A stretch of DNA of 64,000 nucleotides from the NCBI RefSeq assembly GCF_016834455.1, contig NZ_CP069213.1, forward strand, positions 1,364,501-1,428,500, given 5' to 3'. Below, one piece after another: positions 45,256 through 55,016 of the stretch; position 1 is the stretch's first letter; each line of letters starts with the position of its first letter. A program made the translations under genes and the position numbers. The notes under the pieces are model-generated. The model saw nothing but the letters and a program-made list of their open reading frames with translations. It made no database searches and had not been told where the DNA came from. This DNA comes from Shewanella litorisediminis. Lineage in GTDB: Bacteria; Pseudomonadota; Gammaproteobacteria; Enterobacterales; Shewanellaceae.

Positions 45256-47331
45256 CTATTCAATGACCCTTCGGTAGGGAGGCAGGGCGTCAAGCAGTGA
45301 CTTGCCATATCTTTTACTGACAAGGCGTCTGTCCAGAATGGTGATCCTGCCATAGTCCTGCTCTTTACGCAGTAAACGGCCACAGCTTTGAATGAGCTTG
45401 CGCGAGGCGTCCGGAATGGTCAACTGCAAAAAGGGATTACCGCCTTTTTCCTTGATGTACTCGGCATGGGCTTGCTCTACCGGTGATGTGGGAACGGCAA
45501 AAGGCAGCTTGGTGACAATCAGGTTGGTAAGGTACTCACCGGGCAAGTCCAGACCCTCTGAAAAACTGCCGGTGCCAAAGAGCAGGGAAGGCTTGCCTTC
45601 ATCACACCGCTTTTTATGACTTTCCAGCAGCAGCTGTCGCGGCGAGTTACCTTGGATAAGCAAGGGGATTTTCAGTTTGGGGCCAAGAATATCTGCAACC
45701 TTTTCCATTTGCCAATACGAGGCAAACAGCACCAGACTGGCCATTTCATGTTCTGTGAGTTTTAAAATGAGCTCTGCCAATTCATCGGTATAGTTGTCGT
45801 CGGTGGGCTCAGTGCGCATTTTGGGTAAATACAGGGTGGCATTGTTTTCGAAGTTGAAGGGGGACTGCAGCGCCAGATAGCGACTGCCATCGTGCAGTGA
45901 AAGCCCCACCTGATGGGCAAAATAGTCAAATTGATTCAGAGCCCGCAAGGTTGCGCTGCAAAGTACCACGCCGGCAGCCTTTTCCCACAGCATGGACTCC
46001 AGCATAAAGCCAACTTCGATAGGCGAAGCGCAAAGCAGATAGTCCACTTGCTTATTGGCCGGCAAGAGCTCTATCCAACGCGCGGTGGGTGCGCCTTTTT
46101 TATTGTCCTCTTTGGCCATCATTTTCCAGAGCTTGTGCAGGTTCTCAAGTCGCTGCAGCATAAAGCCGGTCTCGGTTTGCAGCGTATCGGCCTGATGACG
46201 CGGAATATCGCCATCTTTAATGGCTTCTCCAAGCAGCAGCTGCATTTTATTGAACTGCTTCAAGGCGCCACTGGTGGCAGTAGCCAGGTTTTCCGCGTGG
46301 CGTTTAAGTACCTCGGGCAGAGCGCCATGGGTGAAACGCAAGCGGTTTTCCGGGTTATCGAAGCGGGCTTTTTCGCCGTCACAATAATGGGCCACCTGAT
46401 TGAGCATACCTGCGATGTCAGCGACATGGTCTTGCATGGCCTGGGATGGCGCTATGATGTTGTTGCTCTTGATCTGATTTTGCAATTTGGCGGCGGTTTT
46501 GCCAATTTTCTCCAGCCAATCGGCAGCGCCTCTCAGTGTCGCCTGCGCACTGGAAAAGTCTCTGGCAACCACAGGCAGGTGGTGGGCTTCGTCAATCACG
46601 TAAAACATTTCTTCGGGATCGGGCAGTATCACCCCGCCGCCGAGCTCGAGATCGGCGAACAGCAAACTGTGGTTGGCAATCAACACATCCCAGGTATCCA
46701 CATCTTCCCGCGCCTTGTGAAACGGGCATTGGCGGTGGCTGGCATTTTGCCGGTGACAGGAATGCTTATCGCAGGCAATTTGCTGCCAAAGGTGATCGGG
46801 AATGGGCGTTTCGAGGGTGTCTATTTCGCCGTTCCAGAGGCCCTTATGAAAATCGCTGTGCAGTTTCTGCAGCATTTCAACCTGCGCCGTATCAGGCTTG
46901 GTCTGCCACATGGCCATTTGAGTGCCGTTGTTGTCGCCGATGAGCATCTCGAGTTTGGCGAGGCACACATATCTTTGTCTGCCTTTTACCAGCCCAAAAC
47001 GAAAGTTCAGTCCGGAGTGTGCCAAAAAAAATGGCAGATCCTTGTGCAGCAGTTGCTCCTGCAAAGCAACGGTTGCAGTGGCGATACAGACTTTCTTTTT
47101 TTGGGCCAATGCCAGGGGAATGGTGCCCAGAATGTAAGACAGTGACTTACCAATACCAGTGCCAGCCTCTACGACTATGATGCGTCTGTGCTTGTCATAC
47201 TCCCCTGCCAGTGTCTTGGAGATCTCCGCGACCATGAAGTTTTGCTCGCGGCGGGACCGGAAGTTTGGCAATGCGGCGGCAATATCTTTATAGATGGCAC
47301 GGATCTGAGTTTTGACTTTGTCTGGCAGCAT
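45256..47331 (-). CDS. dinG: ATP-dependent DNA helicase DinG
   Basis: A 691-residue XPD-like 5'-3' helicase that clears R-loops and D-loops. Seen: Walker A EAGTGIGKS near residue 55, four Cys for a [4Fe-4S] cluster (one in RYVCLAKLEM and three in CDKHSCHRQNASHRQC), DEAH box VIDEAHH, and motif VI QSCGRLLRKEQDYG. A LexA box lies 25 bases upstream. First gene of a unit with the TSUP transporter and priC. Confidence 0.95.
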   Translation of the reverse strand: MLPDKVKTQIRAIYKDIAAALPNFRSRREQNFMVAEISKTLAGEYDKHRRIIVVEAGTGIGKSLSYILGTIPLALAQKKKVCIATATVALQEQLLHKDLPFFLAHSGLNFRFGLVKGRQRYVCLAKLEMLIGDNNGTQMAMWQTKPDTAQVEMLQKLHSDFHKGLWNGEIDTLETPIPDHLWQQIACDKHSCHRQNASHRQCPFHKAREDVDTWDVLIANHSLLFADLELGGGVILPDPEEMFYVIDEAHHLPVVARDFSSAQATLRGAADWLEKIGKTAAKLQNQIKSNNIIAPSQAMQDHVADIAGMLNQVAHYCDGEKARFDNPENRLRFTHGALPEVLKRHAENLATATSGALKQFNKMQLLLGEAIKDGDIPRHQADTLQTETGFMLQRLENLHKLWKMMAKEDNKKGAPTARWIELLPANKQVDYLLCASPIEVGFMLESMLWEKAAGVVLCSATLRALNQFDYFAHQVGLSLHDGSRYLALQSPFNFENNATLYLPKMRTEPTDDNYTDELAELILKLTEHEMASLVLFASYWQMEKVADILGPKLKIPLLIQGNSPRQLLLESHKKRCDEGKPSLLFGTGSFSEGLDLPGEYLTNLIVTKLPFAVPTSPVEQAHAEYIKEKGGNPFLQLTIPDASRKLIQSCGRLLRKEQDYGRITILDRRLVSKRYGKSLLDALPPYRRVIE

Positions 47332-47355
47332 GGTGCTCTCGGCAGCTCAATTATG

Positions 47356-47371
47356 CTGTACATAATAACAG
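47356..47371. promoter_or_regulatory. LexA (SOS) box shared by dinG and polB
   Basis: CTGTACATAATAACAG is a CTGT-N8-ACAG match to the LexA operator. It sits between the divergent genes, next to a CATAAT that could be the dinG -10 (47350-47355, minus). Confidence 0.85.
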
Positions 47372-47474
47372 TGATTGCTTAGGCTAAGAACCCTGCAATG
47401 ATTGCTAATGTGTGTTTTTTGACCCTCTGCCCATGGAATTGTCATCCGTTTGCTGCCCAGGCTCTAATGAATCA

Positions 47475-49838
47475 ATGGCTCCAACGCTACTTAAGGGGCG
47501 GGTGCTCACGCGCGCCAGTGTGCAGCGCGGCGGTGACACAGTGCTCGAATACCTGATTAAAACCACCAATGGGCCCGTGAAGGTGGAAGTACACAATCAA
47601 AGGCCGATGGCCTTTTGCCACAGTGATGAAGTAGAGCGAATACTCACCGGGGTTGCTCAGACCGAAGCCTGGGCTCAGCCCCTTACGCTGCAGAGTTTCA
47701 GCAGGCAACCTGTACACGCTGTCTACTGCCGTACCGGAGTGATGCTCAAGCGACTGGTCAGCCGGGCTCAGGAGCTGGATGTTGCGCTTTACGAGGCCGA
47801 TATCAAGCCCGAGCAGCGGTTCCTGATTGAGCGCTTTGTGGCGCTGGATGCGGAATTTTACGGTTACTTCGATGCAAGTGACCCAAGCAGGTTTGTTGCC
47901 AGTCGGGTAAGAGCCGCCAGTGAAGACATATCCCTGAAAGCAGTCTCTCTCGATATCGAGTGCAGTATGTCGGGGGAGCTTTATTCTGTGGGCGTGTTTG
48001 GCGACTGCGAGCCCAAAGTTATTATGGTTGGCGAAGGGGACGGTGTGCTCACATGCCATCGCGATGGTTTGGATCACAGGGTTGCTGTGGAGTGGGCAGC
48101 GGATGAAGTGTCGCTGCTTTTGTCGCTTCAACGCTGGTTTTTGGAGGTTGACCCCGACATCTTGTTGGGCTGGTCTGTGGTGACATTTGATTTGTCACTC
48201 CTGTGGCGGCGGGCGAAACACCATGGCATGCGGCTTTGCATCGGGCGATTTGGTAAGCCGCTCAATTGGAAAGTAGAGGATAAACACAGGCCGGAGACGC
48301 TGGACTTGCCGGGCCGTGTGGTACTGGATGGTATCGACTGGTTAAAAGCGGCATTCTATCAGTTCGACAGTTTCGCACTCGACAGGGTGGCGGGTGAACT
48401 TCTGGGTGAGGGCAAGGCTATTCATAATCCGGATGACCGGGGGGAGGAAATCACCCGGTTGTTTCGCGAAGACAAAGCGGCACTGGCCTTTTATAACCTA
48501 ACCGACTGCCGCTTGGTGTGGGATATTTTTCAAAAGACGGATCTGATTCATTTCGCCCTCGAAAGGGCGCGCCTTACCGGATTGGAGTTTGGCCGGGTGG
48601 GGGCCAGTGTCGCAGCCTTTAATCATCTCTATCTGCCCCATTTGCACCGCGCCGGTTTTGTCGCGCCTGCCATGCAAAAAATCCCAGGGCCTGACAGCCC
48701 GGGGGGCTATGTGATGGATTCGTTTCCGGGCCTGTATCGCAACGTACTGGTACTGGATTACAAGAGTCTCTACCCCTCTATTATCCGAACCTTTTTAATT
48801 GACCCAAAGGGACTGGTGCTCGGTCTGACTGAGCCGGAGGCAATGTCGGTTGAAGGATTTCGCGGGGCACGATTCAGTCGCAAATCGCCCATTTTGCCCA
48901 AGCTCGTAGAGACCCTGGCCAGTAGAAGAGAAGAGGCGAAGGCAAACCAGAACGGCCCCATGTCTCAGGCGGTGAAAATCATCATGAACTCGCTCTACGG
49001 GGTGCTGGGTTCCAGGGGCTGCGTATTTCACGACTATCGCCTGGCGAGTTCCATTACCCTGCGGGGCCATGAGATCATGCGTACTACCAAGGCCTGGATT
49101 GAGGCTGAAGGGTTTCAGGTGATTTATGGTGATACGGATTCGACTTTTGTTTGGCTGGGAAATGATGCGCAGAATGCCAGGGCCACAGGATGCGCCTTGG
49201 TGGAGATGGTGAATCGGCGCTGGCAACAGCAACTGCATGATGACAAGGGATTGGAATGCTTTTTAGAGCTTGAGTTTGAGCGTCACTTTGAGCAATTTTT
49301 TATGCCCACCCTCAGGCATTCCACTGAAGGCAGTAAAAAGCGCTATGTCGGACGGTACGATAATGGTGATGAAAAGGTACTGGTGTTTAAAGGAATGGAG
49401 CAGGTTAGAAGCGATTGGAGCCCGCTGGCGCGCAGGGTGCAGTATGAGCTGTACCGCCGGTTGTTCCAGCAGGAAGACCTGCTCGAGTATGTGAGTGATG
49501 TGGAAAAGGCGCTTTTTGCCGGAGAGTATGACAATGAGCTGGTGTTCCAAAAGCGGCTTAAGCGCGATATCAGCCAGTACACGGCAAAGTCAGCCCCCCA
49601 CGTGAAAGCCGCCGCAGCGCTTGTCAGTGCAACCGGTGATAGCAGCCGTGGCAAGCGTGGTGCTTCTATATCTTATCTCTTTACCAAGGCCGGGGCAGAG
49701 CCTCTGGGTTATCTGTCTCAGCCCATCGATTATGACTACTACTTTGACCGCCAGCTAATGCCTATCCTGGAACCCATACTCGCCGTTTTGAAAGTTAATT
49801 ACCAAAAGGCGGGCGCAGAGCAATTATTGTTAATCTAG
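47475..49838 (+). CDS. polB: DNA polymerase II
   Basis: A 787-residue family B polymerase induced by DNA damage and used in translesion and fork restart. Seen: Exo I SLDIECSMSGELYSVG near residue 150, polymerase motif A LDYKSLYPSIIRTFL, motif B KIIMNSLYGVLG and motif C YGDTDSTFVW. ATG 47475 gives MAPTLLKGRVLTR, aligning with the E. coli start (783 residues); an ATG 14 codons earlier has no ribosome site. LexA box about 105 bases upstream. Confidence 0.95.
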   Translation: MAPTLLKGRVLTRASVQRGGDTVLEYLIKTTNGPVKVEVHNQRPMAFCHSDEVERILTGVAQTEAWAQPLTLQSFSRQPVHAVYCRTGVMLKRLVSRAQELDVALYEADIKPEQRFLIERFVALDAEFYGYFDASDPSRFVASRVRAASEDISLKAVSLDIECSMSGELYSVGVFGDCEPKVIMVGEGDGVLTCHRDGLDHRVAVEWAADEVSLLLSLQRWFLEVDPDILLGWSVVTFDLSLLWRRAKHHGMRLCIGRFGKPLNWKVEDKHRPETLDLPGRVVLDGIDWLKAAFYQFDSFALDRVAGELLGEGKAIHNPDDRGEEITRLFREDKAALAFYNLTDCRLVWDIFQKTDLIHFALERARLTGLEFGRVGASVAAFNHLYLPHLHRAGFVAPAMQKIPGPDSPGGYVMDSFPGLYRNVLVLDYKSLYPSIIRTFLIDPKGLVLGLTEPEAMSVEGFRGARFSRKSPILPKLVETLASRREEAKANQNGPMSQAVKIIMNSLYGVLGSRGCVFHDYRLASSITLRGHEIMRTTKAWIEAEGFQVIYGDTDSTFVWLGNDAQNARATGCALVEMVNRRWQQQLHDDKGLECFLELEFERHFEQFFMPTLRHSTEGSKKRYVGRYDNGDEKVLVFKGMEQVRSDWSPLARRVQYELYRRLFQQEDLLEYVSDVEKALFAGEYDNELVFQKRLKRDISQYTAKSAPHVKAAAALVSATGDSSRGKRGASISYLFTKAGAEPLGYLSQPIDYDYYFDRQLMPILEPILAVLKVNYQKAGAEQLLLI

Positions 49839-50056
49839 TTTAAGGTCGTGTGACTTTGAGTTATTTGGGTTAATAGTCGGTTAAATATCCTTTGGTTAGT
49901 GGTTTATCTTAATGCGTGGTGTGATTTTTAACACGTTTGCTGCATTTTTTCTTTGTCGAGTGCTTCGGGGTTTGCTAATCTTCGTCGGTTCCAGGATGGA
50001 AATAAAATTACGGAAAATATCCTGCGACTCGATCTCCATAAAGAAGGTTAGGCACC

Positions 50057-51265
50057 ATGAACAAGACTCTCATCGCCGGCGCTATATTGGCCTCGCTGGT
50101 GGCTCCCACCGTTTCTGCCATCGAAATATACAAAGACGATAAAAACGCCGTCTCTATCGGTGGTTTTATCGACGCCCGCGCAATCCATACCCAGGACACC
50201 ACAGAAGTGGTAAACGGTGCCTCACGTATTAATTTTGGCTTTGAGCGTGTCCTCAGCCACGACTGGAAGGCCTTTGCCCTGCTCGAATGGGGGATAAATC
50301 CCTTTGGCAGCAGTGAAATCGTGTATAACAACAAGTTTGAAACCGTACAGGATGAGTTCTTTTACAACCGTCTTGGCTATGCCGGACTGAGCCACGACAC
50401 CTGGGGTACCCTCACCATAGGTAAGCAGTGGGGCGCTTGGTATGACGTGGTATATGGCACCAACTATGGCTTTGTATGGGACGGAAACGCCGCAGGTGTT
50501 TACACCTATAACAAGGATGATGGCGCCGTAAACGGCACCGGCCGTGGTGATAAGGTTATTCAATATCGTAACAGCGTGGGTGATTTCAGCTATGCCGTTC
50601 AGGCTCAGCTAAAAAACAGCACCTTCTTCACCTGTGACTTTGACGACATTACTCAGGCTGATTGCGAAGCTTTGTGGCAGCAGGGAAAACGCGAAGCTCA
50701 GCAGGTTGAATATAACTACACCTACGGCGGTGCTTTTACCTGGAAGGCGACTGACAAACTGGCTCTGTCGGTTGGCGTTAACCGCGGTGAATTTGATGTT
50801 ACCTACGGTAATGGCGAACAAATCACCGCTGTGGATCTTATCTATGGTGTGGGCGCGACCTGGGGTGATTTTGACGCCGACGGTTTTTATGCCTCGGTTA
50901 ACTATAACTACAACGAAAACCACGATACAGACAACATCGGCCGCCTGATTAAAGAAGCCTATGGTATTGAGTCACTGTTCTCATACAAATTTGAAAACGG
51001 TTTCCGTGCATTTGTTTCTTATAACTTACTGGATGCCGGCAGTGATTACGTTATCCAGCCAAACTTCAATGCCGATCCCAACGACGTATTTAAACGTCAA
51101 TTCGTGGTAGCAGGCTTACATTATGTTTGGGATAAAGACACAGTGCTTTATGTTGAAGGACGTAAAGATTTCAGTGATTTCAGCAGTGCCGATGTCGAAC
51201 AGGAAGCCAGAATGGCACTTTCGGAAGATGATGGTATTGCAATAGGTATTCGTTACACATTGTAA
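50057..51265 (+). CDS. Gram-negative general porin
   Basis: A 402-residue outer-membrane barrel. Seen: signal peptide MNKTLIAGAILASLVAPTVSA, the IEIYKDDKNAVSIGGFIDAR first strand, many alternating strands and a C-terminal Leu after RYT, with LGYAGLSHDTWGTLTIGKQWG typical of OmpC/OmpU-like trimers. Substrate unknown. AAGAAGG site upstream. Confidence 0.92.
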   Translation: MNKTLIAGAILASLVAPTVSAIEIYKDDKNAVSIGGFIDARAIHTQDTTEVVNGASRINFGFERVLSHDWKAFALLEWGINPFGSSEIVYNNKFETVQDEFFYNRLGYAGLSHDTWGTLTIGKQWGAWYDVVYGTNYGFVWDGNAAGVYTYNKDDGAVNGTGRGDKVIQYRNSVGDFSYAVQAQLKNSTFFTCDFDDITQADCEALWQQGKREAQQVEYNYTYGGAFTWKATDKLALSVGVNRGEFDVTYGNGEQITAVDLIYGVGATWGDFDADGFYASVNYNYNENHDTDNIGRLIKEAYGIESLFSYKFENGFRAFVSYNLLDAGSDYVIQPNFNADPNDVFKRQFVVAGLHYVWDKDTVLYVEGRKDFSDFSSADVEQEARMALSEDDGIAIGIRYTL

Positions 51266-51286
51266 TAATAAGAAAGTACGCTAAAT

Positions 51287-51312
51287 AAAGCCCGGCATTG
51301 CCGGGCTTTTTG
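51287..51312 (+). terminator. Terminator of the porin gene
   Basis: AAAGCCCGGC / GCCGGGCTTT hairpin with ATT loop, then TTTGTTT. Confidence 0.9.
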
Positions 51313-51609
51313 TTTCTATGCTCTATAAGCCCACGCCCTTACTTCTTATTTATTCCGTGTTCTAAATGCGTAAACGCACATTCACAACCTGCGTCAGGCG
51401 TAGCTCTTAAGTACCCGGCATTCGTCAGACTGCTGAATCTTTAAGCAGGCATGAAGTGTCACTTGTATTTCATTTGTTCATTCGTGTTGAAAAAATGTTT
51501 TTTGTGTGTTTCTATTCACAGTTGAAAGTGACATGGTGATTACTTGTGTAACACCAGCAACACAAGCCTCAGGGCAAATTATAAAAACTGTAATCCAGGG
51601 AGATCGACG
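51313..51609 (+). other. Non-coding region upstream of the TonB-dependent receptor
   Basis: Nearly 300 bases with no credible gene; it should hold the receptor promoter. It contains a CRP-like site (51505-51520). No clear -35/-10 pair was found. Confidence 0.6.
51505..51520 (+). promoter_or_regulatory. Candidate CRP site upstream of the TonB-dependent receptor
   Basis: TGTGT-TTCTAT-TCACA matches 9 of 10 core bases. It lies about 90 bases before the receptor start. Confidence 0.45.
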
Positions 51610-54564
51610 ATGCTTAAGAACAGCATGTTATCCAAGTCTGTGCGTCTGGCACTGATTTATGGCGCTGCTTGTTCTTCGGTAGCCGCAACAGCGGCTTATG
51701 CTGAAGAAGAAGCGACTGAAAAAGCAGAAAAGATTGAAAAGATTGAAGTAACAGGTTCAAGACTGCGCGGAACAGATCTGCAAGGCTTCTCACCTGTTCA
51801 AACAATCGATGCCAGCGACATTGATACCAGCAGTGTGGCCAACATTCAGGAACTGCTCCTGAAGAACCCTGCATTTGGTACCCCTGCCATCAGCCGTACC
51901 AACTCAAACTTCTCTACAGCCAGTGCCGGTGTAGCTACCGTTGATTTGAGAAACTTGGGTACTGCCCGTACATTGGTTCTCGTTAATGGTCGCCGCTTCG
52001 TTGCCGGTGTTCCTGGCTCTACCGCCGTTGACCTCAACTCTATCCCTACTCAGTTCATCGAACGTGTAGAAGTGATGACCGGTGGTGCGTCGGCTGTTTA
52101 CGGTTCTGACGCTGTAGCTGGTGTTGTTAACATCATTTACAAGAAGGAATTCGAAGGTATCGAGTTTGAAGCTCAGACCGGCCAGAGCTCAGAAGGCGAT
52201 TCAGAAGAAACTCAGGTGCAGTTCACCATGGGTACTTCTTCCGCTGATGGTAAAGGCAATGTGATGATCCACGGTGCCTACACTGATCAAGGTGCTGTAT
52301 TCTCTCGCGACCGTGAGCGTTCTGCTGTTGACCAAGCATCTCTGGGTGCTTATTTCACCGGCTTGCCGGAAGACATGTTCACCCCATCACGTCCATTCTA
52401 TTCTAGCTATGCTCCTCAAGGACGTTTCTTCGCTGGTGACTCTCAGTTTACCTTTGATAAAAACGGTAATTTGAAAGCAGGTTGGTCTACCAACGGTTCT
52501 GACACCGTAGATGCTGATGGTTTCAACCGTAGCCACTATCGTACAATTGCAATTCCAACAGAACGTTATCTGCTGGCAACCAACGGCAAGTATGAATTTG
52601 CTGATGGTTGGAGCGCCTTCATGGAAGGTACCTATGCAGGTACTCAAACCAAGACAGAACTTGAGCCTTTCCCTCTGAGCTCAGAAGACATCTATGGTTC
52701 AACCGGTGGCCAGGTGCCAATTGAGTTCGAAGCCATGATGAATGGTCAGATGACTACTGTGCGCAATCCGTTCGTACCGGATGCTATCTATGATGCCGCT
52801 ACTGACGAAGACGGTGATGGTTTCAAAGATATTGGCTTTACACGTCGTATGGCGGACATCGGTAACCGCGGTAACGTAGCTGATCGTGATACTTTCCGTT
52901 TGGTTGCCGGTATTGAAGGCGAAATCACCGACGGTTGGTATCTGGATGCCTTCTACGGATACGGTGCTACCAAGGAATCTCAGGTGTCAAGCGGACAGGT
53001 TAACGTACTTAACTTCCGCAACGCACTCGAAGCCTATACAGATGAAAACGGTAACATCATCTGTAAAGATGCAAACGCCCGTGATCAAGGTTGTGTGCCT
53101 GTAAATGTGTTCGGTAACGGCTCTATCAGTCCTGAAGCTGCTAAATACATCAATGCACCAGGTCTGCTGTCTACTTTCACTTCTCAGAAGCTCGCTGGTC
53201 TGAACATCAGTGGTGACCTGTTTGAATTGCCAGCAGGTTTTGTAGGCTTAGCCGCAGGTGTTGAATATCGTGAAGAATATTCACGCAGCGAGTTCGATGC
53301 GCTTCAACAAGCGGGTCTGAATGCTGGTAACGCAATTCCACGTACTGAAGGTAAGTTCGATGTAATCGAATACTACACAGAAGTTAACGTGCCACTGCTG
53401 TCTGATGTATTCATGGCTGAGCAGTTGAATCTGCGTGGTGCTGTTCGTTTCTCTGATTATTCTACCGTGGGTAATACTGAGAGCTGGAACGTGGCTCTGG
53501 ACTGGGCTCCAATTGATTCAGTGCGTTTCCGCGCTATCCGTGCACAATCTACTCGCGCACCTAACATCAATGAACTGTATTCACCACCAAGCCAGACATT
53601 CCCAACTGGTCTGACTGATCCATGTTTGGATGTGACCCTGACCACTGCAGGTGCTCAGGCTGAAGCCTGTCGCGCTGACGCAGCGGTATTGGCCAATATT
53701 CAAGCAAATGGCAAGTTCACCCTGACACAGGGTGATTTGCAGGGTATCAGTGGTTTTGACCGTGGTAACCCAGAACTTGCCGAAGAAATGGGTAAGTCTT
53801 GGACTTTCGGTGTAACTGTTTCCCCTGAAGGTATTGCAGTACTCGAAGACTTCGATTTCAGCGTCGACTATTTTGATATCGAAATCGAAGACGCTATCGT
53901 AAGCACTCCACGTCAGTTCATTCTTGACCAGTGCTACGGTGGCGACAGCAGCCTGTGTTCCTTCATTACACGTCGCGATAAAGGCACCGGTGCCAACAGT
54001 ATCGGTTCTTTGGAATTCATTGACTCTGGTTCTACCAACAGCGGTGGCTATGCGACTGAAGGTGTGGATCTGGTTGTTACTTATGCCAAAGACTTTGAAG
54101 ATTACGGACTGACAGGTCAGGTGAATGCCCGTTTGGCATACACTCACTTACTCGATGGTTACGCGATTCCGCTGCCAGGTTCTGAAAAAGATCCTTTCAT
54201 CGGTGAGATCGGATCTCCAGAAGATAAGTTCTATCTGTCTCTGGGCTACACCTGGGAAGACCTGACTGTTGCGTGGAATACCACCTTCATCGGCAAGTCT
54301 TATCTGGATGATGGCTTCCTGTCTGGCTACGATTTGGCACCTGAGTCTGTGGGCGTTGGTTCTGAAACCTACCATGATTTCAACATTGCTTATCGTCCAT
54401 TTGACTCCACAGAGATTTATGTTGGTGTGAACAACGTGTTCGATAACGATCCACCACCAATCATCACTGGTCTGCCAGGTAACGTTACTGGCGCAGAAAC
54501 TGATGCTGGTACCTACGATGCGATTGGTCGCCGTTACTACGCAGGTGTTCGTCTGAAGTTCTAA
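51610..54564 (+). CDS. TonB-dependent outer-membrane receptor
   Basis: A 984-residue receptor. Seen: signal peptide (cleavage near AAYA-EEE), a Glu/Lys-rich stretch, a TonB-box-like IEKIEVTGSRLRG, plug domain (NIQELLLKNPAFG ... RTLVLVNGRRFV ... IERVEVMTGGASAVYGSDAVAGVVNIIYK), a long barrel and a C-terminal aromatic strand ending RYYAGVRLKF. The plug type resembles receptors for carbohydrates or peptides, but the substrate is not identifiable. GGGAGA site; an upstream in-frame start is unsupported. Directly precedes the TonB2 operon. Confidence 0.93.
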   Translation: MLKNSMLSKSVRLALIYGAACSSVAATAAYAEEEATEKAEKIEKIEVTGSRLRGTDLQGFSPVQTIDASDIDTSSVANIQELLLKNPAFGTPAISRTNSNFSTASAGVATVDLRNLGTARTLVLVNGRRFVAGVPGSTAVDLNSIPTQFIERVEVMTGGASAVYGSDAVAGVVNIIYKKEFEGIEFEAQTGQSSEGDSEETQVQFTMGTSSADGKGNVMIHGAYTDQGAVFSRDRERSAVDQASLGAYFTGLPEDMFTPSRPFYSSYAPQGRFFAGDSQFTFDKNGNLKAGWSTNGSDTVDADGFNRSHYRTIAIPTERYLLATNGKYEFADGWSAFMEGTYAGTQTKTELEPFPLSSEDIYGSTGGQVPIEFEAMMNGQMTTVRNPFVPDAIYDAATDEDGDGFKDIGFTRRMADIGNRGNVADRDTFRLVAGIEGEITDGWYLDAFYGYGATKESQVSSGQVNVLNFRNALEAYTDENGNIICKDANARDQGCVPVNVFGNGSISPEAAKYINAPGLLSTFTSQKLAGLNISGDLFELPAGFVGLAAGVEYREEYSRSEFDALQQAGLNAGNAIPRTEGKFDVIEYYTEVNVPLLSDVFMAEQLNLRGAVRFSDYSTVGNTESWNVALDWAPIDSVRFRAIRAQSTRAPNINELYSPPSQTFPTGLTDPCLDVTLTTAGAQAEACRADAAVLANIQANGKFTLTQGDLQGISGFDRGNPELAEEMGKSWTFGVTVSPEGIAVLEDFDFSVDYFDIEIEDAIVSTPRQFILDQCYGGDSSLCSFITRRDKGTGANSIGSLEFIDSGSTNSGGYATEGVDLVVTYAKDFEDYGLTGQVNARLAYTHLLDGYAIPLPGSEKDPFIGEIGSPEDKFYLSLGYTWEDLTVAWNTTFIGKSYLDDGFLSGYDLAPESVGVGSETYHDFNIAYRPFDSTEIYVGVNNVFDNDPPPIITGLPGNVTGAETDAGTYDAIGRRYYAGVRLKF

Positions 54565-54578
54565 TCTTTAGACTCTCC

Positions 54579-54611
54579 AAAAACCCAGCCATGAGTGCTG
54601 GGTTTTTTTTT
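54579..54611 (+). terminator. Terminator of the TonB-dependent receptor gene
   Basis: AAAACCCAGC / GCTGGGTTTT hairpin with a seven-base loop and a run of about nine T residues. Confidence 0.92.
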
Positions 54612-54823
54612 GCGGACAAGCAAGACCAGAATTTCAAATACATAGGCTCTGCACGGCTTAAAGCCTCATCGAACCCCCTTTGGCACATGTATAAAAAGTT
54701 TGCTTTTTGTTTGTTTGATTGCAGTCTTGGATTGAGTGTCTGACGCACTCACAGTTGAAATTAGCTCTTATGGCCGCGACGACTCAAGACCGAACAATTA
54801 GCGCTATTTCGGGCTTGGTGTCG

Positions 54824-54841
54824 TGTTGACACAGGTCAACA
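54824..54841. promoter_or_regulatory. Palindromic operator-like site overlapping the -35 of the TonB2 operon
   Basis: TGTTGAC-ACAG-GTCAACA, a perfect 7-bp dyad. It includes TTGACA (54826-54831); with an 18-base spacer AATGAT (54850-54855) could be the -10. The layout suits repression by a dimeric regulator, not identified. Confidence 0.55.
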
Positions 54842-54865
54842 TTTTGTGAAATGATGCGAGCGGGT

Positions 54866-54885
54866 CTATGCCCTGCGGGGCATAG
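54866..54885 (+). other. Stem-loop in the TonB2 operon leader
   Basis: CTATGCCC-TGCG-GGGCATAG, a perfect 8-bp stem just downstream of the predicted transcription start, with no T tract. It could stabilise the leader or act in regulation. Confidence 0.5.
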
Positions 54886-55016
54886 GAAAGGGAAGAAAAC
54901 TCTAACAATCACAAGAGAAAGACCAACTTATGTGTGACAAACGGGCGTTTGACACCTCAAATTGCCTAAGTTACCTGTAAGTTAAACCTTTATTCACTTC
55001 AAATTGGTTGGGAACT

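Larger units (their letters stand above)
54612..55016 (+). promoter_or_regulatory. Regulatory region of the TonB2 operon
   Basis: About 405 bases with no gene. It holds a perfect palindrome overlapping a TTGACA (54824-54841) and a stem-loop (54866-54885). The remaining 130 bases to the DUF3450 gene appear to be an untranslated leader. Earlier sequence shows nothing distinct. Confidence 0.6.

Noticed and set aside
45913..47145. 410-codon plus-strand frame opposite dinG
   Set aside because: dinG has helicase and FeS motifs; the opposite frame has no domain and crosses them.
49920..49935. CRP-like site upstream of the porin
   Set aside because: Only the left half TGTGA matches well; the right half is 3 of 5 and it lies in AT-rich sequence.
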